Of a stretch of DNA of 19,993 bases, positions 1 through 6,624 are shown in pieces (positions within the stretch are counted from its first letter, which is position 1; each line of letters opens with the position of its first letter). Both the position numbers and the translations under genes were made by a program. Below the pieces are notes generated by a model, which was not told the DNA's origin, did no database searches, and was given only the letters and a program-made list of their open reading frames with translations. The stretch is from Eubacterium sp. (lineage in GTDB: Bacteria; Bacillota; Clostridia; Oscillospirales; Acutalibacteraceae). The stretch lies in NCBI GenBank assembly GCA_029059925.1, contig JAIDVA010000386.1, positions 1-19,993 on the forward strand. The letters are read 5' to 3'.

Positions 1-1871
1 TTGTTTACTTCCTTATATGCTCTATCAAATTCAAAATTCAAATTTTCAAATTTTGTTTTAGCATCTGAATTTGTTTCGTTAGTAATTGATAATTCAACTG
101 TATCATTTAATTTATTACTTAATAAAAGCAAATTATCTTTAACATCAGTATTACTTGCATTTGAAAAGATAAAAGAATTAATTTTTGTATAAACATACAA
201 TCTAAATGTTGAAGAAAGCTCTGCGTCTTCTGTTTCGTCAATAATTTCAATATACTTTTCAACACATTCCGCAATAGAATCAGTATAACTAGACTCTCCG
301 GCAATACCCATATTATTTGAACTGTTTTGGGTTATATTATTAGATTTTTCAATGCATTCTGTAAGCTTAGTAAGAATCGATACTATTTCAGGTATTTTTT
401 CTCCGTTACCAAGAAAACCTGTTGCAATTCCTTGCTCAAAACCATCCATTATATCCTTAACATTGTCGTCAACCATTTCCTTCTCTATGTCAGGATGCAT
501 CTCAATATAGTTATTAATATTATCCAAAATAGTTTTAGCTTTTTTTGTATCCTGAGAATCATCAAAAATAAATGATAACGCATTTAAAGTTGAAGCGTAA
601 ACGGCAATATTGCTATTGTCAACCTGTGTTAAATACTTCGAGAACTCTGTTGCATCTTCTTTAAATATATTATAGGAATTAAAACACTCTGATTTTCCTT
701 CATCGCCGGTATTTAACGTTGATAAGTTATATTTATTATTTAACGAATATATATATACAGAATAAGCTGCAAATGATTTTGCATCAGGATAACGTTCGTT
801 GGTCAACATCTTGATTTTATCAATATTATCTTCAATCGAATTTAAATCTTCAGCAATACTGATATAATCATCGTTTCCATTCATAAGTGATGAATATGTA
901 TAACTTATATCCGTTAAATAGCTATCAATAGTATCAGCTTTTCTGTTATTGAATATAAATGAAAATGTTCCGCATAAAATTGCAAAAACTAAAGATAATG
1001 ATATAAATGAAGTGAAAGCAGCTATTTTCTTTTTTAACATCAAACGATAATCATTTGTTAGCTTTTCAACATTTTCAAGATCATATCTCAATTCAGCGCA
1101 AGTTTGATAACGCAAATTAGCATCTTGTTTTAAACATTTTTCAATGATATATTCTAAACCTTCGGTTTTTTTTGAAGCCTTTCCGGTAACAAGCCTTAGC
1201 CTTTTAAAACCTACATGACGCCTTGGATCCATTCCTGTAAGTAAATGGTGCATAGTAGCACCAATACTATATATGTCGGATCTTCCATCTAACTTCATTC
1301 CAGGAATAGATTGTTCAGGTGAAGCATAACCGGGAGTACCAATGCATTTTGTACCTTCAGCATCCTTTTCAACAAGCTCTTTTGCAATACCGAGATCTAA
1401 TACCTTGATGCTATTTTTGGGTTCCGGTTGAAGAATAATATTTGCCGGTTTAATATCTCGGTGGACAATAGCAGGCTTTCTTGTATGCAGGTATTCAAGA
1501 GCATCGCACAACTGAATTGCCCAATCAATAACATCTTCTTCCGACTGCCTGCCGGAAAGTTTCACGGTGCTTTCCAGTGATTCACCTTCAACATAGTCCA
1601 TTACAACATAGATAGTATTCCCTTTTTCAAGAATATCAACGATTCTCGGAAAAGATGGATGATTAAGTTTTTTCATCAAATTGGCTTCTGTCATTAAGCT
1701 TTGAACAACTAATTGATTTTGCTGGTTATTAGCATTTTTCTTAACCTCTTTAACTGCCCATTGCTTATTTAATCTGGTATCCGTAGCAAGATAGACATAG
1801 GACATTCCACCCCTGCCAATCTCTTTAAGTATTTCATATTTTCCTTCTAAAATAGTTCCCGGTTTCGTCAT
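1..1871 (-). CDS. Membrane Ser/Thr protein kinase (Hanks type, PrkC/PknB-like), 3' end beyond window
   Basis: A reading frame starts with ATG at 1871 and stays open for 623 codons to the left edge, so the C-terminus is missing. It begins with a complete cytoplasmic kinase domain: glycine loop GRGGMSYVYLA (about 19-29), ATP lysine K41 (AVKEV), helix-C glutamate E62, catalytic loop HRDIKPAN (137-144, D139), metal motif DLG (159-161, in place of DFG), and SPE (184-186). A single membrane helix spans about 283-307. After it comes a predicted extracytoplasmic region of over 300 residues, rich in Asn, Asp and Ser, with no PASTA repeat in the visible part, so the signal it senses is not obvious. The ribosome binding site is GGAGAAG. 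The PP2C gene ends 11 bp upstream, so kinase, phosphatase and FHA protein form one operon. It should phosphorylate Ser/Thr residues, with the FHA protein as a likely partner. The kinase fold is certain; its targets are unknown. Confidence 0.95.
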   Translation of the reverse strand, partial: MTKPGTILEGKYEILKEIGRGGMSYVYLATDTRLNKQWAVKEVKKNANNQQNQLVVQSLMTEANLMKKLNHPSFPRIVDILEKGNTIYVVMDYVEGESLESTVKLSGRQSEEDVIDWAIQLCDALEYLHTRKPAIVHRDIKPANIILQPEPKNSIKVLDLGIAKELVEKDAEGTKCIGTPGYASPEQSIPGMKLDGRSDIYSIGATMHHLLTGMDPRRHVGFKRLRLVTGKASKKTEGLEYIIEKCLKQDANLRYQTCAELRYDLENVEKLTNDYRLMLKKKIAAFTSFISLSLVFAILCGTFSFIFNNRKADTIDSYLTDISYTYSSLMNGNDDYISIAEDLNSIEDNIDKIKMLTNERYPDAKSFAAYSVYIYSLNNKYNLSTLNTGDEGKSECFNSYNIFKEDATEFSKYLTQVDNSNIAVYASTLNALSFIFDDSQDTKKAKTILDNINNYIEMHPDIEKEMVDDNVKDIMDGFEQGIATGFLGNGEKIPEIVSILTKLTECIEKSNNITQNSSNNMGIAGESSYTDSIAECVEKYIEIIDETEDAELSSTFRLYVYTKINSFIFSNASNTDVKDNLLLLSNKLNDTVELSITNETNSDAKTKFENLNFEFDRAYKEVN

Positions 1872-1882
1872 AATCTTCTCCG

Positions 1883-2650
1883 TTATATAGCTTTAATTAG
1901 TATTGATGAAATATTGTCTTTTTCTCCTCTTTGCTTATTCAGTTCAGTTAAATCAATAAGCGTGGTTTTCATTATTGTTTCATCAAGTAATACTGAAGAT
2001 TTTAAAACACCTAATAGTTCCTTTGGTAATACTTCGTGTCTAAAACCATCCGAGCAAAGCAATAAAACCGTGCCAGAATGTAAATCCATTTCAAAAAAAT
2101 CCGGCTTAACTGTAGGTGAAGCACCAATACATTGCAAAAGCGTGCTTTTACGAGGATCATTCTTTGCTTGCTCTGCTGTCAATTTACCTTCTTGTAATTC
2201 TTTTTCCACTACAGTATGGTCCTTCGTTATTTGTTTAATATCATCTTGAAAATAATAACACCTTGAATCACCAACATTGCATACCATCAAATGATCATTC
2301 ACGCAAAGTACAGCAACAATTGTAGTGCCTAATTGAACATTATGCTTTTCGCCATATGTAGACATTTTTTCATTCAAATATAAAATATTCTTTTTCCATT
2401 CATTGGCTATATCTTTAAAGACTATTTCATCCTGCAATCTTTGCGGTAATACATTTTCAAACCAAGAAGAAAAATATTCGATTACCGTTTTGCTGGCAAG
2501 TTCACCTTTAGAAAGTCCGCCAAGTCCATCACAAACAATCGCCAACACTACTTCTCCGGCTGTAGATTGTGCCACCTTTAAACATAAACTGTCCTGATTA
2601 ACTTTTTTCACAGTACCAATATCACTATGAATTGCAGTTAAAAAATGCAT
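1883..2650 (-). CDS. PP2C-family Ser/Thr protein phosphatase
   Basis: A soluble protein of 255 residues, the usual length for bacterial PrpC/Stp phosphatases. Metal-binding and catalytic motifs are present in order: NQDS near residue 18, CDGLGG (D41, G42), GDSR (D128), CSDGF (D201), and KDNIS (D245 with N246). These support an Mn/Mg-dependent phosphatase that removes phosphate from Ser/Thr, and it would normally oppose the kinase encoded just downstream. The start at 2650 follows AAGGTG at 5 nt spacing. It lies 10 bp after the FHA gene and 11 bp before the kinase gene, so the three genes are almost certainly co-transcribed. There is no signal peptide or membrane segment, which puts it in the cytoplasm, the same side as the kinase domain. 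Confidence 0.95.
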   Translation of the reverse strand: MHFLTAIHSDIGTVKKVNQDSLCLKVAQSTAGEVVLAIVCDGLGGLSKGELASKTVIEYFSSWFENVLPQRLQDEIVFKDIANEWKKNILYLNEKMSTYGEKHNVQLGTTIVAVLCVNDHLMVCNVGDSRCYYFQDDIKQITKDHTVVEKELQEGKLTAEQAKNDPRKSTLLQCIGASPTVKPDFFEMDLHSGTVLLLCSDGFRHEVLPKELLGVLKSSVLLDETIMKTTLIDLTELNKQRGEKDNISSILIKAI

Positions 2651-2660
2651 ATTAACACCT

Positions 2661-3089
2661 TCACCTTATACTAAATATAAATTCTTCATTTGAAAGAATG
2701 AATCTACTACCAGAAAACAACCGATATCTTGTATTGGGAATTGCCTGCACGCCCTCAAAATATGAATTATTTGACGAATTATTATCCATAATATAAAAAC
2801 AACCATCATCACCAAGTTCAATTACAGCATGGATTCTGCTAATTGTCGAATTATCTCCAACATAAAAATCAGCAGTTTTGGAACTACCAATTTTAAAAGA
2901 ACTCTCTGTTATATTAACTGCTTGATTAGTCCTCGTACAAATTATTTCAACCTTAACATTTCCAGACAAAATTGTTGTGCTTTCATCATCCATTGAATTA
3001 TATAACAATTGGGTTACATCATTATCTGATGCAAGCTCACTTGATAAAAGTACAGTATCTGGTAAATATTTTTCTTCACTATTTCTCAA
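2661..3089 (-). CDS. FHA-domain phosphothreonine-binding protein, TTG start
   Basis: A protein of 142 residues with a C-terminal FHA domain (about 46-142). It shows the GSS turn (68-70), the SRIH core (S84, R85, H87) and the loop asparagine in SSNNS (105-109). FHA domains bind phosphothreonine peptides. The N-terminal tail carries DDESTT (34-39), an acidic double-threonine motif that recalls the ETT phosphosite ahead of the FHA domain in actinobacterial GarA/OdhI; that parallel is inference. The only good start is TTG at 3089, with GGTGG 7 nt upstream; a TAA closes the frame at 3111-3113. It is the first gene of the FHA-phosphatase-kinase operon. Its upstream region is cut short by the 26-bp inverted repeat at 3114-3139, and I see no convincing promoter in front of it in this orientation. 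Confidence 0.9.
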   Translation of the reverse strand: MRNSEEKYLPDTVLLSSELASDNDVTQLLYNSMDDESTTILSGNVKVEIICTRTNQAVNITESSFKIGSSKTADFYVGDNSTISRIHAVIELGDDGCFYIMDNNSSNNSYFEGVQAIPNTRYRLFSGSRFILSNEEFIFSIR

Positions 3090-3113
3090 AATATATCCAC
3101 CTAAAAAGGATTA

Positions 3114-3139
3114 AGTATTGCGTAGAACTGCGAGTTCTA
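3114..3139. repeat. Left copy of 26-bp inverted repeat (candidate inversion site)
   Basis: The reverse complement of 3114-3139 is identical over 26 bp to 4508-4533. Matching stops at both edges. Inside each copy is a smaller palindrome, TAGAACT-CGC-AGTTCTA, with 7-bp arms around 3 bp. This is the layout expected of a tyrosine-recombinase core site with two opposed binding arms. The copy ends 25 bp before the FHA start codon. Confidence 0.9.
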
Positions 3140-3143
3140 TAAC

Positions 3144-3179
3144 AAAAAGACGGAAGTCCTTGAAACATGGGACTTCCGT
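3144..3179 (-). terminator. Rho-independent terminator of the recombinase gene
   Basis: On the minus strand, GGACTTCCGT (3150-3159) pairs with ACGGAAGTCC (3170-3179) and is followed by C and five T. It lies after the recombinase stop codon, inside the inverted repeats. In this orientation it should stop recombinase transcripts from reaching the FHA-phosphatase-kinase operon. Confidence 0.8.
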
Positions 3180-3182
3180 TAA

Positions 3183-3206
3183 CTTTTGACCAGAATTTTT
3201 GACCAT
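3183..3206 (+). repeat. Tandem TTTTGACCA boxes, possible recombinase arm-type sites (left)
   Basis: Two direct copies of GACCA (3188-3192 and 3201-3205), each preceded by a T run, lie 13 bp apart just outside the 3' end of the recombinase gene. The same motif pair occurs at 4351-4367 on the other side of the gene. The N-terminal arm-binding domain of such integrases binds short direct repeats, so this role is plausible but inferred. Confidence 0.45.
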
Positions 3207-3219
3207 AAATGGAAAACAA

Positions 3220-4311
3220 TCAGGCTATTAAATTATTAAGTTTTTCAATCTGCAATTTCTTTAACTCCATAGATGAATGGACATAGGTGTTCAGTGTAAC
3301 AGATACATTTGAATGCCCCATAAATTCACTAAGCGATTTTACATCCACACCGCATTCAATACATCTGGTCGCAAATGAATGCCTTAAAGCATGATAATTA
3401 ATATCCCTAATACCGGCATTTTTGAGAATTTTGTGATAACGATATTCAAAAGTTCTTTTATTAACAAAATTCATTTTGTCTGAAATCACATACGATGAAT
3501 TGCTTAGTTTTCTCATTTTCAAAAGCGGAATAAAAAGCTTATTATATATCGGAATATCTCTGATTGATGCATCTGTTTTTGCTGGCCCGATTTCGTCATA
3601 ACTTTTGCCATTAGAACCTTTGACTCTGATTACAGTTGATCTGACTTTGATGATGCGATTTTCAAAATCAATATCGCTCCAGCGCAGAGCACAAACCTCT
3701 CCGATACGCAGTCCTGCATAAAGAGAAATATATATCCCGAGTGTTGTAAAATCAAGGTTATTTAGAATATAATGCTCAAGCAAATTTTGTTCTGTATTTG
3801 ACAGAATCTGCAGTTCGTGTTTTGTTTGCTTTGGTAAATGAACATCCAAATTTGTCATAAAAACAAACTGCTCTTTTATACCGAGTTCTAAAGCAGATTT
3901 CATAATAATCGCCATAGTTCTGACATACGAATTTGACAAACTCTTAATTTTACTGTCAATAAATTTATTAATCATTGCAGATGAAATTTTATTGAGTTTA
4001 ACCTTTCCCAATTCTGGTACAATATGTTTTTCAATCAGAAATTCATATTTATCTTGTGTGGTTTGTTTGTTTTTAGGACTATTGAATTCAAGCCAGTAAT
4101 AGAGCAAATCTCCGAAAGTATTTACCGTATTCGATTTTTGAAGATTCGAATTATTGCTTTTAGCAATCTCCAATTTTCGCCTGACCTCTGAATAAGTCTT
4201 ACTGTAAACCGATTTATATATTGCCTTCCCATATTCACTATAGGAAGAAATATATCTGCCCTCCCATCTGCCGTCCTTTCTTTTAAAAATGTTTTCGCCA
4301 TGTCTTGGCAT
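3220..4311 (-). CDS. Tyrosine recombinase/integrase, candidate DNA invertase
   Basis: A 363-residue recombinase of the Tn916/phage integrase type. The N-terminus (GRWEGRYISS) looks like an arm-binding domain and is followed by a SAM-like core-binding domain. The catalytic domain is complete: Arg in AGLRIGE, Lys in GPAKTDASIRD, HALRH, the GHSNV histidine, and the nucleophilic Tyr in LNTYVH. A GTG at 4320 would also open the frame, but the AGGAG at 4322-4326 is only 1 nt from it; ATG at 4311 gives 10 nt spacing and the usual MPRHG-type start. No excisionase gene is seen. The gene sits alone between two 26-bp repeats in inverted orientation, which favours inversion of its own segment over integration and excision. 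Expression should be independent of the operon to its left because of the terminator at 3144-3179. A promoter could lie near the minus-strand TTGACA at 4404-4409, but its -10 is poor. Confidence 0.92.
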   Translation of the reverse strand: MPRHGENIFKRKDGRWEGRYISSYSEYGKAIYKSVYSKTYSEVRRKLEIAKSNNSNLQKSNTVNTFGDLLYYWLEFNSPKNKQTTQDKYEFLIEKHIVPELGKVKLNKISSAMINKFIDSKIKSLSNSYVRTMAIIMKSALELGIKEQFVFMTNLDVHLPKQTKHELQILSNTEQNLLEHYILNNLDFTTLGIYISLYAGLRIGEVCALRWSDIDFENRIIKVRSTVIRVKGSNGKSYDEIGPAKTDASIRDIPIYNKLFIPLLKMRKLSNSSYVISDKMNFVNKRTFEYRYHKILKNAGIRDINYHALRHSFATRCIECGVDVKSLSEFMGHSNVSVTLNTYVHSSMELKKLQIEKLNNLIA

Positions 4312-4350
4312 ATATTTCACACTCCTTTATGTAATATCCGTTGAAATGGC

Positions 4351-4370
4351 GACCACATTTTTGACCAGAA
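4351..4370 (+). repeat. Tandem GACCA boxes, possible recombinase arm-type sites (right)
   Basis: GACCA at 4351-4355 and 4363-4367, spaced 12 bp, with TTTTTGACCAGAA at 4358-4370 nearly repeating 3183-3195. They lie between the recombinase start and its likely promoter region. They are in the same direction as the left pair. Confidence 0.4.
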
Positions 4371-4447
4371 ATAGCAATGCAGTCTTGTCAGTATTCAATA
4401 TTTTGTCAATTTATTACTGAATTGTTACTAAAAATGACTAACCCTTA

Positions 4448-4477
4448 TTGACATATTATATAATTATATGATAAAAT
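4448..4477 (+). promoter_or_regulatory. Strong sigmaA-type promoter facing out of the invertible segment
   Basis: TTGACA (4448-4453) is a perfect -35 box. With 18 bp spacing it precedes TAAAAT (4472-4477), a 5/6 match to the -10 consensus, in an A/T-rich context. Transcription would start near 4484 and run right through the 26-bp repeat. To the right there is only an apparently non-coding stretch ending in a hairpin. After inversion the same promoter would read into the FHA gene. Confidence 0.75.
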
Positions 4478-4507
4478 ACGACAGAACAGTGAGATATTAT
4501 ATGCGTT

Positions 4508-4533
4508 TAGAACTCGCAGTTCTACGCAATACT
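4508..4533. repeat. Right copy of 26-bp inverted repeat (candidate inversion site)
   Basis: Identical to the reverse complement of 3114-3139, with the same internal TAGAACT-CGC-AGTTCTA palindrome. The two copies enclose the recombinase gene. No third copy was noticed in the window. Confidence 0.9.
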
Positions 4534-4625
4534 ACACAATATATAAGTGTTAGATTTGTTGAATAGTAACTTGAAAAAGTTGAAAGTTCAAGTCATTTTT
4601 CAAAAGTGTATATTTTATAAGCAAA

Positions 4626-4662
4626 AATGCAGCACATTCAAAACGAATGCACTGCATTTTTT
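4626..4662. terminator. Bidirectional hairpin terminator
   Basis: AATGCAG-CA-CATTC pairs with GAATG-CA-CTGCATT, interrupted by a 2-nt internal mismatch. It is followed by a T run on the plus strand and by TTTTTGC on the minus strand. It can end transcripts from the 4448 promoter on one side and from the HTH fragment on the other. Confidence 0.65.
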
Positions 4663-4903
4663 ATTTATTCTCTTTTTCATATTTCCTCATAAACAGCAAT
4701 AATTTTCTCCAATATTTATAATGTGGTTTAGCTTGTCCGAGTTCCCATAATTGCAAAGCGTTTATTGATATACCTGTTAGATTTGATAATTCAACTCTCG
4801 TTAAATTATACTTTTTTCTGAAATTTTTGATTTTGGTCGGATTGTACAAATTGACTGATGGATTTATGGTTGCTTTGACGAAGTTTTTTGTGCTTTCAGC
4901 CAT
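4661..4903 (-). pseudogene. XRE-like helix-turn-helix fragment fused to the broken end of feoB
   Basis: From about 4840 to 4661 the frame encodes a compact helix-turn-helix of XRE type (FRKKYNLTRVELSNLTG, then LQLWELGQAKP), similar to the C-terminal HTH of YiaG/MqsA-like regulators. The frame opens at ATG 4915 or 4903, but neither has a ribosome binding site, and the first 20-25 residues overlap the out-of-frame tail of the truncated feoB. I therefore read it as a 3' gene remnant joined to feoB at the island edge. A short functional regulator translated by coupling from feoB cannot be excluded. Confidence 0.5.
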
Positions 4904-6282
4904 GGTAGTTGCCATAGTGTTGGTGGAGGTAATCTACCATTGCAAGGGGTCAGAGAATTTGTGATAATTGCAACCAAACGTTCACGCGGAGAGTCGATTA
5001 TTCGACAGCCTGTTACACCTACAGCATTGCAGCCATAACCCATACAAGTTGTAAGTGCCTGTTTGCCGCATGCACCGCAGCATTCGAATGCCCCGTCAAG
5101 ATTAAACGCTACTCGCGGAAGAATTCCGAAATCCTCAAGCAAGGCGAAAAGCGGGAAGAAAATTGCCATTGGCGGAAGCATTACCGCTACAACCCAAAGC
5201 AATACTCTGAGAACTCCATTGACAAGCAAACCAACGATTGTTTGTGAAACACCAATGCTTATAAGTGAATCAGCAAGCCATATTTCAAAGCTATCAAAGA
5301 CATTGCGCAGGAAATCAGACGGATAATTTGAACCTGCTATTGTTAACCACAGCACAATTCCCAAAAGCAGCAGCATAACAGGAATTGACGTATATTTGCC
5401 AAGCAATATATCATCAAGTGCTTTTTCCCTGCGTTCCTTTTTTGACGGCAATGCCTTAACAATCTGCTCAGCTACGGAATTTGTTTTTTCAAAAATTGCC
5501 GTTGTAATTGCCTTTCCGTATTTATCACTGTTATAACCAAGCTGACTTAAATCATTTTTAGCTTTATTGAGATTGGCACGCAGAGAACCGTTGTGAAAAA
5601 TATCCTCACCAAAATGTGCCTTAAATGAATTGTTAAAGCTTTCATCATTTTCAAGGAGTCTGAGTGCAAAAAAGCGCAGCTTTTTATTAGTATCAATCCG
5701 TCCTTTCAGTCCTCGCTGCACCTGATGTGCAGCACTTTCAATGGTGTTTGAATAAAACAGTATTTTAGATTCATTTTGCACAATATCATTTGCAACAAGA
5801 TGCACCTGCTCAAGAAGCTCGTTAATCCCTTTTCCGCTGCGTGCAGTTGCCCTTATCACCGGTATTCCGAGAATTTGTGACAGCTTATTTTCATCAACAG
5901 CAATATTCTTTTTCTTTGCCTCATCCGTCAGATTAAGCAGAAGAACAGCCTTGTCGGTTACTTCAATAATTTGAAATACAAGATTCAGATTACGCAGTAA
6001 ATTTGTTGCATCAACTACACAGACAACACAATCATAATCTTCAAAACAGAGATAGTCCCTTGCAAGCCGCTCCTCCTCGCTTGAGGAAAGCAGGCTGTAT
6101 GTACCGGGCAAATCTATAAGCTCATAATCTGTAAACTTATAGTAATATCCGCCCTTTGCGATATCGACTGTCTTGCCGGTCCAGTTGCCTGTGTGCTGAT
6201 GTGAGCCTGTAATTTCATTAAACACCGTGCTCTTACCAACATTCGGATTGCCCATTAAGAGTATTTTTTTCTTTTTCTTCAC
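4864..6282 (-). pseudogene. feoB: FeoB ferrous iron transporter, C-terminally truncated
   Basis: The product (472 codons from GTG 6282) keeps the GTPase domain: G1 GNPNVGKS, G3 DLPG, and a G4-like NLTDEAK where NxxD is usual. The GDI-like linker and first membrane segments are also kept. It retains a Cys-rich stretch typical of one clostridial FeoB class (CCGACGKQ, TTCMGYGCN, GCRIID) and PCNGRLP of the first Gate motif. Homology stops there, near 4930. The last 20 or so residues are unlike FeoB, so the second Gate half and several membrane helices are missing (FeoB is usually 600-800 residues). Transport is therefore unlikely. The GTG at 6282 overlaps the feoA stop as GTGA; a GTG at 6294 has no properly spaced ribosome binding site. 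It is in the same operon as feoA1. Confidence 0.85.
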
Positions 6283-6500
6283 AAAACCACCCACACCTTA
6301 TCAGCATCTTTTTTTCTGAGTGCAACCTTAAAGCCACGCAGATTATATGCAATAGGTGAACCAAAAGCACCTACGTTTATACAAGCTATATCCTGCCCTG
6401 CTATAAACCCTAAATCGAAAAGTCTTCTTGAAATTGAGCAGGTATCATCTATCTTCGTTATTGTAGCAGTTTGATTTTCCTTTAAATCAGATAACGTCAT
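6279..6500 (-). CDS. feoA: FeoA-family ferrous iron transport protein (locus 1)
   Basis: A 73-residue SH3-like FeoA. The typical pattern is visible: an opening MTLSDLKENQTATI, a middle RRLFDLGFIAGQ, and a closing SPIAYNLRGFKVALRKKDA. FeoA binds the FeoB G domain and supports Fe(II) uptake. ATG at 6500 follows AGGTG at 5 nt; an earlier in-frame ATG at 6518 lacks a ribosome binding site. Its stop overlaps the feoB1 start by 4 bp, so the two are translationally coupled. Since feoB1 is truncated, this FeoA may have no partner here or may serve FeoB2. No TTAG-N6-CTAA iron box was found upstream, unlike locus 2. Confidence 0.88.
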   Translation of the reverse strand: MTLSDLKENQTATITKIDDTCSISRRLFDLGFIAGQDIACINVGAFGSPIAYNLRGFKVALRKKDADKVWVVL

Positions 6501-6556
6501 AAGATCACCTATGCCCATAATATGATAAAAAAATCATTAAGTGCACAATTAGACTA

Positions 6557-6585
6557 TTGAAATATCAAAGCTTTAATGATAGAAT
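6557..6585 (+). promoter_or_regulatory. SigmaA promoter for the aldehyde dehydrogenase gene
   Basis: TTGAAA (6557-6562), 17 bp, TAGAAT (6580-6585), both 5/6 matches. The start would be near 6592, giving a leader of about 33 nt that contains AAGAGG ahead of ATG 6625. Confidence 0.65.
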
Positions 6586-6624
6586 AAAAAACGATAAAAT
6601 TATTTTTTCTAAGAGGTAAAATTT

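Larger units (their letters stand above)
3140..4507. other. Predicted invertible DNA segment carrying a recombinase and an outward promoter
   Basis: The 1368-bp segment between the perfect 26-bp inverted repeats holds three parts: a recombinase gene with its terminator, flanking GACCA boxes, and a sigmaA-type promoter at 4448-4477 that points out through the right repeat. Swapping the segment end for end would place that promoter upstream of the FHA-phosphatase-kinase operon with a leader of about 75 nt. Inversion itself cannot be seen in a single assembled orientation and is inferred. Confidence 0.7.
4484..4662 (+). ncRNA. Candidate orientation-dependent small RNA of about 180 nt
   Basis: The region runs from the predicted start of the 4448-4477 promoter to the T run of the hairpin at 4626-4657. 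I see no ORF with a ribosome binding site in it. The RNA would begin with the palindromic 26-bp repeat and contain a second inverted repeat (ACTTGAA and TTCAAGT, near 4570-4595). It could be a functional small RNA or merely run-off from the promoter in its OFF position. Evidence is promoter plus terminator only. Confidence 0.35.

Noticed and set aside
1..575. Plus-strand ORFs at 1-192 and 327-575
   Set aside because: They lie opposite the open, clearly coding kinase frame and have no ribosome binding site or recognisable product.
3114..4533. Integrated mobile element with attL/attR flanking the recombinase
   Set aside because: The flanking repeats are in inverted, not direct, orientation, there is no excisionase or cargo, and a promoter points out of the segment. 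Inversion fits better.
5063..5326. Plus-strand ORF inside feoB1
   Set aside because: Antisense shadow of a conserved membrane-domain coding region.
6519..6624. Iron box at the feoA1 promoter
   Set aside because: No TTAG-N6-CTAA site is present; only a partial TTAGACTA stretch.
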